Positions 25,098-33,572 of a stretch of 33,572 nt of DNA are shown here, piece by piece. The DNA is taken from positions 1-33,572 of the forward strand of contig NZ_LMUQ01000050.1 in the NCBI RefSeq assembly GCF_009765865.1, given 5' to 3'. The notes beneath the pieces are model-generated. The model was not told the DNA's origin. It worked only from the letters and a program-made list of their open reading frames with translations, and did not search any database. A program made the translations under genes and the position numbers. The stretch comes from Acidisoma sp. L85 (GTDB lineage: Bacteria; Pseudomonadota; Alphaproteobacteria; Acetobacterales; Acetobacteraceae). Positions within the stretch are counted from its first letter, which is position 1, and each line of letters starts with the position of its first letter.

Positions 25098-25880
25098 ATG
25101 TCAGCTTCCGAACCCGTTGTCATTCCGCAACTTCCGTCGCTGCGTCTCGACGGTAAGCGCGCGCTCGTCACGGGGGCGGGACGCGGCATCGGCGTTGCCT
25201 GTGCGGCGGCGCTGACCCAGGCGGGCGCGCATGTCACGCTGCTCTCGCGCACCGGCGACGAGATCGAAGCGGTCGCCGCCGCCCTTCGCGCCGAGGGTGG
25301 CGCCGCGGATTGCCTGGTCGCGGATGTCACCGAATCCGCCAGCCTCGGCCCACTGCTGGACGCGCGGGCGCCTTACGACATCCTGGTGAATAATGCCGGC
25401 ACCAATCGGCCGATGCATTTCCTGGAAGTGACTCTCGAAGACTTCGACGCCGTCGCCGCGCTGAATTTGCGCGCCACCTTCTTCGTCTCGCAACTCGTCG
25501 CCCGCCGGCTGGCGGCGGAGAAGCGGCCCGGCTCCATCATCCATATGTCGTCCCAGATGGGCCATGTCGGCGGCACGCATCGCACCGTCTATTGCGCGAC
25601 CAAACACGCGGTCGAGGGACTGACCAAAGCCATGGCGATCGACCTCGGCCCGCTCGGCATCCGGGTAAACACGATCGGCCCGACCTTCATCGAAACACCG
25701 CTCACCCGGCCGTTTTTCGCGCAGGAAGGCTTTCGCACCAACGTGCTGAGCAAGATCAAGCTCGGCCGGGTCGGCCAGGTCGAGGATCTCATGGGCGCCG
25801 TTGTCTACCTCGCCTCGGACGCCTCCTCGCTGATGACAGGCACCGCAATGATTATCGATGGCGGATGGACCGCCGACTAG
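25098..25880 (+). CDS. SDR-family oxidoreductase 2
   Basis: 260 residues. Cofactor motif TGAGRGIG 25-32, Arg51 after beta-2 (LSRTG) suggests NADP preference, NNAG 98-101, catalytic Ser151/152, Tyr165 and Lys169 (YCATKHA), and C-terminal GGWTAD. Resembles gluconate 5-dehydrogenase-like and 3-oxoacyl reductase-like SDRs acting on sugar acids. It lies 26 bases after the CoA transferase and ~80 bases before the kinase, same strand. A reductase or dehydrogenase for a tetronate or keto-acid is plausible (inference). Confidence 0.9.
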   Translation: MSASEPVVIPQLPSLRLDGKRALVTGAGRGIGVACAAALTQAGAHVTLLSRTGDEIEAVAAALRAEGGAADCLVADVTESASLGPLLDARAPYDILVNNAGTNRPMHFLEVTLEDFDAVAALNLRATFFVSQLVARRLAAEKRPGSIIHMSSQMGHVGGTHRTVYCATKHAVEGLTKAMAIDLGPLGIRVNTIGPTFIETPLTRPFFAQEGFRTNVLSKIKLGRVGQVEDLMGAVVYLASDASSLMTGTAMIIDGGWTAD

Positions 25881-25912
25881 GCTACGCCGAAGTCTCATCT
25901 GGTTGCTTCCGT

Positions 25913-25936
25913 CATGGCATGTGAAGACATGCCGTG
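25913..25936. repeat. Intercistronic hairpin before the DUF1537 kinase
   Basis: Ten-base arms 25913-25922 and 25927-25936 pair with one G-U and enclose a GAAG loop. It starts 33 bases after the SDR stop and ends 25 bases before the kinase ATG. No T run follows. It covers an in-frame upstream ATG (25914), which supports the later start of the kinase. Confidence 0.45.
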
Positions 25937-25961
25937 CCTCACAAGCCATGGCGGTCGAAGA

Positions 25962-27165
25962 ATGCGCCTACTGATCCTCGCGGACGACTTGTCCGGCGCC
26001 GCCGATGCCGGGCTCGCCTGCGCCCAGGCCGGGCTTGAAACCCGTGTCATCCTAGGCGGCAGAGACGGCGATGCGGAAGTCCTCTGCGTCGACGCGGATA
26101 CGCGTCATCTATCGGCGCAGCATGCGGCGGCCATGACCGCCGGCCTCCTGTCGCGCCATGCGGTCGAGGGTGCCGCGATCTACAAGAAGATCGATTCCAC
26201 GCTGCGCGGAAATTGGGCGGCGGAACTCGCGGCTCTCCTCAAGATCTCGGGCGACGCGGGACGCGCCGTGCTTGCCCCGGCTTTCCCGGCCATGGGCCGC
26301 GTCATGCGGAGCGGACAGCAATTCGTCCACGGCACACCGCTGGGCCAGACCGAAATCTGGTTGCACGAGAAACGCGGCGGCTCCGCCTTGCCGGCCGAAA
26401 TGCTGGGCGCGCTTGGGATTCAGTGCCGCCTGATCGATCTGCCGACCGTGCGCGGCCCGGCGTCGGACCTCGCGGCGGCGCTGGAGACTGCCCCAGGCGT
26501 AGCACTCTGCGACGCCGAAACCGAGGCGGATCTCGCGGCCATCGCCCTCGCCAGCGTGCGCTCGGCCGAGCCCCCAATCTGGTGCGGCTCCGGCGGTCTG
26601 GCGCAACCTTTGCCGGCTGCCCTGGGACTTGATGGCGGCTACGCGGCCTGGTCGAGGCCGCCGCCCGTCATCCGCCCCATCCTTTTCCTGGTCGGCAGCC
26701 GCTCCGCGCTCACCACCACCCAGCGCACCCATCTGCTGGCCGGCGGCGGTGTAAGGCACATCATTCTTGAGGCCGGGCAGGAGACCGAGGCGACGCGTGC
26801 GGTTGAGACGGCGCTGGCCGCTGGCAAGGATCTTCTGGTGACTTTGGCGGAGGCTGGGCACGAGGCGATGCGCGGCGGCGAAACAGCCTGTCAGGGCCTC
26901 GCCCGTTTCGTCTCGCCCTGGAATGCCGCAATCGGTGCTTTGGTCGCGACCGGCGGCGAGACCGCGCGGGCCGCATTGGAACAGCAAGGGGCGAGCGGCC
27001 TGCGCCTGATTGGCGCGGTGGCACCGGGCGTTCCGCTCAGCATTATCGATGGACCCTGGCCGCTGCCCTGCATCACCAAGGCTGGCGCCTTCGGGGAGCC
27101 GGATATCCTGTCCCGCGCACGGCGTGTACTGCGGTCAGGCGCTTTGCCCAGAGAAGGTTCCAGCG

Positions 27166-27173
<8 letters not shown>
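25962..27173 (+). CDS. Four-carbon acid-sugar kinase (DUF1537 / OtnK-DtnK family)
   Basis: 403 residues. N-terminal LLILADDLSGAADAG is the substrate-binding signature of DUF1537; KKIDSTLRGN (~70-79) is the conserved basic loop; the C-terminal half binds nucleotide (FLVGSRSALT, GLRLIGAVAPGVPLS). Characterised members phosphorylate D-threonate, L-threonate, D-erythronate or 3-oxo-tetronates at O4. ATG 25962 places the signature at the very N-terminus; an ATG 16 codons upstream lies in a hairpin. Its last 8 bases overlap the pdxA2 start, a fusion-like coupling typical of the tetronate module. Confidence 0.9.
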
Positions 27174-28200
<1,027 letters not shown>

Positions 28201-28268
28201 CGGGTTCTCGTCGCAACGCACCGACTTAGAGCGGGACGCTTCTGGCTGAAACCGTGCTCATTTCACAT

Positions 28269-28317
28269 CGTCATGCTCGGCGAAAGCCGAGCATCCACGC
28301 CTTCGCGTGCCATGACG
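28269..28317. repeat. REP-like repeat, copy 2
   Basis: 28269-28302 matches the left arm of the element at 7223 at 32 of 34 positions and contains the same CTCGGCG/CGCCGAG-type palindrome. A short inverted CATGACG at 28311-28317 pairs with CGTCATG at its start. The surrounding gap (28201-28360) is otherwise without genes and contains an AGAGCGGGACGCTTCTGGC stretch that looks like another dispersed intergenic element. It lies just beyond the last catabolic gene. Confidence 0.7.
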
Positions 28318-28360
28318 AGATCTTCTGGCACCGGTTTGGCTTTTGCATCGCCACGCGATC

Positions 28361-29755
28361 CTAACCCGCGAAAAGCGCCTCACAAGCCGCGGCGATCGCC
28401 AGCACCCGGCCATCGCCACCGCGCGGCCCGATGATCTGCAAAGCCGCAGGCACACCCATCACCGCCAACCCGCTCGGAATGACGCAGGCCGGCGCCTGGG
28501 CGAGGTTCACCGGGTAGCTGAACCCCGCCCATTGTGTCCAGCGCGTGAGCCCCGAACCCTCCGGCACTTCCGCCCCCGCCGCGAAGGGCCGCACGGCACA
28601 GGCCGGCGAGATGATCGCATCATGTTCCGCCAGCAGCACATCGACGCCAGCGCCAAACACCGCGCGGCGGCCATTCGCCTGAATCAGCCGCGTCGCACTG
28701 ACCGCGCGCCCCTCCTCGGCGATTTCGAGCAGACCTGGATCCACCTCGGCCAGCGCGCCAGGCGGCAATCCCGCCAGCCGGGCCGCCGCGCCGGTGAACC
28801 ATAAAGTCTGGAACAGCCCGAGCAGGTCCTCATCCGGCGGCAAAGCGATCGGCCGCAGATTTGCCCCCGCCCGTTCCAACGTGGCGCAAGCAGCCGCGAA
28901 ATCCCGCGCGACTTCAGGCTCCACAGTCCCAAAAGGCGGCTCGTCCCAAACGCCTAGCCGAAGCCCGACGAGGGAAGCCGCAGCTTCGCCGACCGCAGGC
29001 TTGAACGGCAATGGATTTTGAAACCAGTCGCGGAAATCGCGGCCTGACATGGCGTCCAGCATCAGCGCCGCATCGGCCACGCTGCGCGCCATCGGCCCGA
29101 TATGCGCGACGGTGCCGAAAGCGCTCGCCGGATAAGCCGGCACCCGGCCGAAAGTCGGCTTATGCCCGACGATGCCGGTGAAGGCCGCCGGGATCCGGAT
29201 CGACCCACCACCATCCGTGCCGAGATGCAGCGTCCCCGCCCCGGTCGCCGCCGCCACCGCGGCGCCGCCCGAGGAGCCGCCGGGCGTCAACGCAGGATCA
29301 TAGGGGTTGCGCGAAATGCCGGTGAGCGGCCCGTCGGTCAGCGCCTTCCAGCCGAATTCCGGCGTCGTGGTGATGCCGATGATGACCGCCCCGGCCTCTC
29401 GCAGCAGGGCAACCGCCGGCGCATCCTCCACACTCTCCACTGCCGGAGCGCGGGAGCCGTAGCGCGTGGCGTGGTTCTTGATCCAGACGATGTCCTTGAT
29501 GGTCGTCGGAACGCCGTCTAGCGGGCCACGCGGACGGCCGCCCTGCCATCGCCGCTCGGACTCCCGCGCCGCCGCCAGAGCTTCGTCGTGCAGAATGCGC
29601 GTAAAAGCGTTGAAGGCTGGTTGGATCGCCTCAGCCCGCGCCAGCGCGGAACTTACGGCCTCGACCGGCGAGGCCTCGCCACGCCCGTAGAGCATGGCGA
29701 GTGTTGCGGCATCCGCCCGGGAAAGCGGGTCGGCATCGGCAAGCGGATCGCGCAC
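28361..29755 (-). CDS. Amidase signature family hydrolase
   Basis: 464 residues. Catalytic triad Lys87 (TTIKDIV), cis-Ser161/162 (TPGGSSGGAAVA) and nucleophile Ser185 (GTDGGGSIRIPA). Length and the C-terminal PAALQIIGPRGGDG segment fit the amidase/GatA-like group. Substrate cannot be predicted: it could be an aliphatic or aryl amide, and it is not GatA, since no gatB/gatC is near. It starts 19 bases after the rho stop, same strand, so it may be read from the rho promoter. Not obviously part of the catabolic locus. Confidence 0.9.
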   Translation of the reverse strand: MRDPLADADPLSRADAATLAMLYGRGEASPVEAVSSALARAEAIQPAFNAFTRILHDEALAAARESERRWQGGRPRGPLDGVPTTIKDIVWIKNHATRYGSRAPAVESVEDAPAVALLREAGAVIIGITTTPEFGWKALTDGPLTGISRNPYDPALTPGGSSGGAAVAAATGAGTLHLGTDGGGSIRIPAAFTGIVGHKPTFGRVPAYPASAFGTVAHIGPMARSVADAALMLDAMSGRDFRDWFQNPLPFKPAVGEAAASLVGLRLGVWDEPPFGTVEPEVARDFAAACATLERAGANLRPIALPPDEDLLGLFQTLWFTGAAARLAGLPPGALAEVDPGLLEIAEEGRAVSATRLIQANGRRAVFGAGVDVLLAEHDAIISPACAVRPFAAGAEVPEGSGLTRWTQWAGFSYPVNLAQAPACVIPSGLAVMGVPAALQIIGPRGGDGRVLAIAAACEALFAG

Positions 29756-29774
29756 CGCTTCCTCCGTGAGTGGC

Positions 29775-31049
29775 TCAGGTGTTCATGGCGTCGAAGAAGT
29801 CCTGGTTCGTCTTGCTGTATTTCAGCTTGTCGAGCAGGAATTCCATGCCGTCCGTCGAGCCCATCGGGTTGAGGATACGACGCAGCACCCACATCTTTGA
29901 CAGCGTCGCGCGCTCCACCAGCAACTCTTCCTTGCGGGTGCCCGACTTCGTGATGTCGATCGCCGGGAAGGTCCGCTTGTCGGAGATCTTGCGGTCCAGG
30001 ATGATCTCGGAATTGCCGGTGCCCTTGAACTCCTCAAAGATCACCTCGTCCATGCGGCTGCCGGTGTCGATCAGCGCTGTCGCGATGATGGTGAGGCTGC
30101 CGCCTTCCTCGATATTGCGCGCCGCACCAAAGAAACGCTTCGGCCGCTGCAGCGCGTTGCTGTCCACGCCGCCCGTCAGCACCTTGCCGGAACTCGGCAC
30201 CACCGCGTTATAGGCACGCGCCAACCGGGTGATGCTGTCGAGCAGGATCACCACGTCGCGCTTATGCTCAACCAGGCGTTTCGCCTTCTCCAGCACCATC
30301 TCCGTGACCTGAACATGGCGCGTCGCCGCTTCGTCGAAGGTCGAGCTGACGACCTCACCCTTCACGCTGCGAGCCATGTCGGTCACTTCCTCGGGCCGCT
30401 CGTCGATCAGCAGCACGATGAGGAAGACGTCGGGGTGATTGGCGGAGATAGCGGTCGCGATATTCTGCAGCATAACGGTTTTGCCGGTGCGCGGCGGCGC
30501 CACGATCAAAGCGCGCTGCCCTTTGCCGATCGGCGCGATCAGGTCGATCACCCGTGGCGTATTGTCCTTGGCGGGACCTTTCGCGACGGATTGGAAATTC
30601 TCCATCTCCATCTTCAGCCGCTCATTGGGATAGAGCGGCGTGAGATTGTCGAAATTGGTGCGGTGCCGCACCGCCTCGGGCGCCTCGAAGTTGATCGTAT
30701 TGACCTTGAGCATCGCGAAGTAACGCTCGCCGTCCTTCGGTGCGCGGATCTGGCCCTCGACGGTATCGCCGGTGCGCAGGCTGAAGCGGCGCACCTGATG
30801 CGGGCTCACATAGATGTCGTCGGGACCCGGCAGGTAGTTCGACTGCGGGCTGCGCAGGAAGCCGAAGCCGTCGGGCAGGATTTCCAGCGTGCCTTCGCCA
30901 TGGATCGCCTGGTCGTTCTCGGCCAGGTTCTTCAGGATGGCGAACATCATCTCCTGCTTCCGCAGCGATGAGGCATTCTCCACGTTCAGCGACTCTGCGA
31001 GACTCAGCAGGTCCGTGGGGGATTTTGTTTTAAGTTCGGCGAGATGCAT
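29775..31049 (-). CDS. rho: Transcription termination factor Rho
   Basis: 424 residues, typical of the compact Rho. N-terminal helical domain, then RNA-binding cold-shock-like domain with the RNP1-like DGFGFLRS (60-67). ATPase: Walker A APPRTGKT (184-191), Q-loop region [13 protein letters not shown], Walker [18 protein letters not shown]-loop and secondary RNA site [25 protein letters not shown] split over two strands, arginine-finger region [14 protein letters not shown]. No insertion domain. GAAGGG precedes ATG 31049. A housekeeping gene, useful as an anchor for placing this window in a genome. Confidence 0.97.
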   Translation of the reverse strand: MHLAELKTKSPTDLLSLAESLNVENASSLRKQEMMFAILKNLAENDQAIHGEGTLEILPDGFGFLRSPQSNYLPGPDDIYVSPHQVRRFSLRTGDTVEGQIRAPKDGERYFAMLKVNTINFEAPEAVRHRTNFDNLTPLYPNERLKMEMENFQSVAKGPAKDNTPRVIDLIAPIGKGQRALIVAPPRTGKTVMLQNIATAISANHPDVFLIVLLIDERPEEVTDMARSVKGEVVSSTFDEAATRHVQVTEMVLEKAKRLVEHKRDVVILLDSITRLARAYNAVVPSSGKVLTGGVDSNALQRPKRFFGAARNIEEGGSLTIIATALIDTGSRMDEVIFEEFKGTGNSEIILDRKISDKRTFPAIDITKSGTRKEELLVERATLSKMWVLRRILNPMGSTDGMEFLLDKLKYSKTNQDFFDAMNT

Positions 31050-31469
31050 CGTGACCCTTCGGGGGCGGCGGCGGACCTGAGACTCAGGCCCAGGGGGGAT
31101 TTTGCTTGCGGAAACGCGCGTTGGGGAGCAGCGGAAGACCGTATTGGAAGAAGGCGGCGGCCCGGATTTCGGCCAAAGGCGCCGGGGGCCCAGGAAGGAC
31201 CACAGCTCGCCGGCGCGCTATCAGTTGGACCCGGACGCCGCCTAAGTCAAGGGAGGGCGCCATCGCCGCCGCCGAACCCTGAACGCGATGAGGCCGAGAT
31301 TGCGGGGTCCCCGGTGAAGCTGGTATCGTCGCTATGACGGTCGGATGGCGATATCACGCCGGCCGCGTCATCTCGCCCGACCCACGTCTCAGACTAGCTT
31401 TCATGAGTTTCTGAGTAATTAACCAGCCGCGGTAACAAAAATAATAATCCGCGCCAAGGAGGAAAACCG
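31050..31469. promoter_or_regulatory. Divergent 420-base region between rho and ALDH 2
   Basis: No convincing gene here: a 97-codon frame at 31044-31337 (+) starts inside rho's start region, has no ribosome-binding site and reads as Arg/Pro-rich sequence. The rho-proximal part is GC-rich and can form CCTGA/TCAGG hairpins in the rho leader; rho is often self-regulated in its leader. The ALDH-proximal 90 bases turn AT-rich. They contain CTCAGA (31388-31393) and TCTGAG (31410-31415) inverted, and AAGGAGG eight bases before the ALDH start. No sigma-54 or clear sigma-70 motif is seen. Confidence 0.45.
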
Positions 31470-32990
31470 ATGGACCAACTAGCTCCCGCAGGCCTGCTGC
31501 AGAAGCCGCCTTTCGCGGCGCGATACGAGAACTTCATCGGCGGCAAATGGACGCCGCCGCGCGCCGGCCGCTATTTCGACAACACCTCGCCGATCACCGG
31601 CCGGGTCATCTGTGAGGTCGCCCGTTCCGACAAGGACGATATCGAGCTGGCGCTCGACGCCGCTCATGCCGCCAAGGACGCCTGGGGCAAGACCAGCGTC
31701 GGTGAGCGCGCCAGCATCCTCATGAAGATCGCCCAGCGGATGGAGGACAACCTCGACAAGCTCGCTCTCGTCGAGGCCTGGGACAATGGCAAGCCGATCC
31801 GCGAGACGACGGCCGCCGACCTGCCGCTCGCGATCGACCATTTCCGCTATTTCGCGAGCTGCATCCGCGCCCAGGAGGGCTCGATCAGCGAGGTCGACAA
31901 CGACACCGTTGCCTATCACTTCCATGAGCCGCTTGGCGTGGTCGGGCAGATCATCCCCTGGAACTTCCCGATCCTCATGGCGGTCTGGAAGCTGGCCCCG
32001 GCGCTCGCCGCGGGCAACTGCGTGGTGCTCAAGCCGGCCGAGCAGACCCCGGCCAGCATCCTGGTGGTGGCCGAGCTCATCGCCGACCTCCTGCCGCCCG
32101 GCGTTCTGAATATCGTCAGCGGCTACGGCCTCGAAGCTGGCAAGCCGCTCGCGTCCAGCCCGCGCATCGCCAAGATCGCCTTCACCGGTGAGACGACGAC
32201 GGGCCGTCTCATCATGCAATACGCCAGCCAGAACCTCATCCATGTCACGCTGGAGCTGGGCGGCAAGTCGCCGAACATCTTCTTCGCCGATGTGCTGAAC
32301 GAGGATGACGCCTTCTTCGACAAGGCGCTCGAAGGCTTCACCATGTTCGCCCTCAACCAGGGCGAGGTCTGCACCTGCCCCAGCCGCGCGCTGATCCAGA
32401 AGTCGGTCTACGACCGCTTCATGGAACGGGCGATCAAGCGGGTGGAGGCGATCCGCCAGGGCAATCCGCTCGATCCCAGCACGATGATCGGCGCCCAGGC
32501 CTCCTCGGAGCAGCTCGAGAAGATTCTGAGCTATCTCGACATCGGCAAGCAGGAAGGTGCGAAGGTTCTCACGGGCGGTTCGCGCAATGTGCTGGAAGGG
32601 CCGCTCTCGGAAGGCTTCTACGTGAAGCCGACGATCTTCGAAGGCCACAACAAGATGCGGGTCTTCCAGGAAGAAATCTTCGGGCCCGTCGTCTCCGTGA
32701 CGACCTTCGAGGATGAGGAAGAGGCGCTGTCGATCGCCAACGACACGCTGTATGGCCTCGGTGCCGGGGTGTGGACGCGGGACGGCACGCGCGCCTATCG
32801 CTTCGGCCGCGGCATTCAGGCTGGCCGCGTCTGGACCAACTGCTACCACGCCTATCCGGCCCATGCCGCGTTCGGCGGCTACAAGCAGTCCGGCATCGGG
32901 CGCGAGACGCATAAGATGATGCTCGACCACTACCAGCAGACGAAGAACATGCTGGTCAGCTACAGCCCGAACAAGCTCGGCTTCTTCTGA
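31470..32990 (+). CDS. Aldehyde dehydrogenase 2 (AldB/ExaC type)
   Basis: 506 residues. Catalytic Asn165 (IPWNFP), Glu262 (LELGGKSP) and Cys301 in [11 protein letters not shown]; the CTC arrangement and the C-terminal [19 protein letters not shown] are typical of AldB/ExaC acetaldehyde dehydrogenases used in ethanol or aldehyde oxidation. A strong AAGGAGG site precedes ATG 31470. Codon use is more biased than in the catabolic locus (many CTC/GGC/AAG), suggesting high expression. Single gene, divergent from rho. The 483-codon open frame on the opposite strand is a GC artefact. Confidence 0.94.
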   Translation: MDQLAPAGLLQKPPFAARYENFIGGKWTPPRAGRYFDNTSPITGRVICEVARSDKDDIELALDAAHAAKDAWGKTSVGERASILMKIAQRMEDNLDKLALVEAWDNGKPIRETTAADLPLAIDHFRYFASCIRAQEGSISEVDNDTVAYHFHEPLGVVGQIIPWNFPILMAVWKLAPALAAGNCVVLKPAEQTPASILVVAELIADLLPPGVLNIVSGYGLEAGKPLASSPRIAKIAFTGETTTGRLIMQYASQNLIHVTLELGGKSPNIFFADVLNEDDAFFDKALEGFTMFALNQGEVCTCPSRALIQKSVYDRFMERAIKRVEAIRQGNPLDPSTMIGAQASSEQLEKILSYLDIGKQEGAKVLTGGSRNVLEGPLSEGFYVKPTIFEGHNKMRVFQEEIFGPVVSVTTFEDEEEALSIANDTLYGLGAGVWTRDGTRAYRFGRGIQAGRVWTNCYHAYPAHAAFGGYKQSGIGRETHKMMLDHYQQTKNMLVSYSPNKLGFF

Positions 32991-33001
32991 GCTAGGCTAC
33001 T

Positions 33002-33034
33002 GCGTCAGCTCCGATCTAAAGGCGGGGCTGACGC
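33002..33034 (+). terminator. Terminator-like hairpin after ALDH 2 (no T run)
   Basis: Eleven-base arms 33002-33012 and 33024-33034, one G-T pair, loop of 11 bases, starting 12 bases after the ALDH stop. It is not followed by a T tract, so it may only protect the 3' end or act with Rho. Confidence 0.4.
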
Positions 33035-33105
33035 GTCGGCTGTTCCGGCACACCCGCGCTTCAAAATGCCACTGTCGATCATTAGCTAGCTCGGCCGCGA
33101 CGCGT

Positions 33106-33572
33106 TTAAAAAAGCTGTGGCTGTCCCAAGGGTGCGGGCGAGGCGAAGTGAACCGCTGCTCTTTTCACTAAATCGATCACGGCAATCTCGGCATCCGTCT
33201 CACCCGTCAACGGGATACTGGTCGCGCCACCGTTGCGGTATCGAAAGTGTGGCTGCGGGAAGCGCAGCCATGAGAAACTCAGAGCAGAATTTTGGCTATC
33301 GAAGGCCGCGAAGATCCGACCCGAATGCCCGAGGATCACAAGTGAACCAACACGCTTCGTTATGAGGTTGCCAACATCACCCTGAAACAGATGCCCCGCA
33401 CTAGCCTGCAGGCTGTCGTAGAAAAAATGGAGATTTCGCAGCGAACTCGGGAGTGAAGCGATTTGGGTTTGGCTGGACCCGTCCCGCGTTAACGGCGGGC
33501 CGGATGCGACACTCGATCGCCGCCCGTCGTCCCTCAGCGAAGTCTTGGTCTCGAAGCGAGAAAAGGTCTCAC
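33106..33572 (-). CDS. C-terminal part of an unrecognised protein, cut by the window edge
   Basis: Reading the minus strand from the right edge, one frame stays open for 154 codons to TAA at 33106-33108, with no stop and no need for an internal start; the N-terminus lies beyond 33572. The visible part is mixed and globular-looking, with segments such as GHLFQGDVGNLITKRVGSL, LVILGHSGRIFAAFDS and LTGETDAEIAVIDLVKRA. I recognise no family. Base composition is less GC-rich than its neighbours. It could be a real gene or a decayed remnant; the long open frame in lower-GC DNA favours a gene. Confidence 0.55.
   Translation of the reverse strand, partial: ETFSRFETKTSLRDDGRRSSVASGPPLTRDGSSQTQIASLPSSLRNLHFFYDSLQASAGHLFQGDVGNLITKRVGSLVILGHSGRIFAAFDSQNSALSFSWLRFPQPHFRYRNGGATSIPLTGETDAEIAVIDLVKRAAVHFASPAPLGQPQLF

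Noticed and set aside
31044-31337. 97-codon frame between rho and ALDH 2
   Set aside because: Low-complexity Arg/Pro/Gly sequence with no ribosome-binding site; better read as leader DNA.
31340-31469. Sigma-54 promoter for ALDH 2 (expected for some ExaC/AldB genes)
   Set aside because: No TGGC-N8-TTGC pattern found.
31479-32930. 483-codon open frame antisense to ALDH 2
   Set aside because: It mirrors a GC-rich gene with a biased third position; Arg/Asp/His-rich and without domains, while the sense frame has all ALDH catalytic residues.

Overview
This is a high-GC window (mid-60s % by eye) from an alphaproteobacterium. The evidence is an Atm1/HMT1-type ABC exporter, a DUF4743 Nudix protein, an NDUFAF5-like methyltransferase, a short-form Rho and GTCATGCTCGGC-type REP palindromes. 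A Rhodospirillales/Acetobacteraceae host is my best guess, but no rRNA or other marker confirms it. I see no tRNA, rRNA, CRISPR array, transposase or phage gene.

Layout. (1) 1-7.2 kb looks like ordinary chromosome: a 92-aa protein of unknown function, an Atm1-like exporter, a Nudix hydrolase, a GST-like protein, two secreted DUF1254/DUF1214 proteins in tandem (the upstream one broken by a single-base frameshift), and a methyltransferase that appears to start at CTG. (2) 7.3-28.2 kb is a dense catabolic locus bracketed by two copies of one REP-like element. A minus-strand run reads GMC oxidoreductase, aldehyde dehydrogenase, CitE-like lyase, MaoC hydratase, Mct-like CoA transferase, cupin, a sugar-type ABC importer (ATPase, two permeases, Cys-rich binding protein), SDR, HisD-like dehydrogenase, an unknown protein, an AHL-lactonase-like MBL hydrolase and an NTF2-like protein. 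A LysR regulator at 22.7-23.7 kb faces a plus-strand run: a second family III CoA transferase, a second SDR, a DUF1537 four-carbon acid-sugar kinase and PdxA2. (3) 28.3-33.6 kb holds an amidase, rho, an AldB/ExaC-type aldehyde dehydrogenase and the C-terminal part of a minus-strand gene cut by the right edge.

How the genes may work together (inference). The importer brings in a sugar-like, polyol or hydroxyacid substrate. The GMC enzyme, ALDH, SDRs and HisD-like enzyme oxidise it, and the MBL protein may open a lactone. One arm (CoA transferases, MaoC, CitE) resembles C5-dicarboxylate chemistry: mesaconyl/citramalyl/methylmalyl-CoA cleaved to an acyl-CoA plus pyruvate or glyoxylate. The other arm (DUF1537 kinase and PdxA2) matches the known tetronate route to dihydroxyacetone phosphate and CO2. 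I do not recognise this combination as a described pathway. It is the best candidate for something new here.
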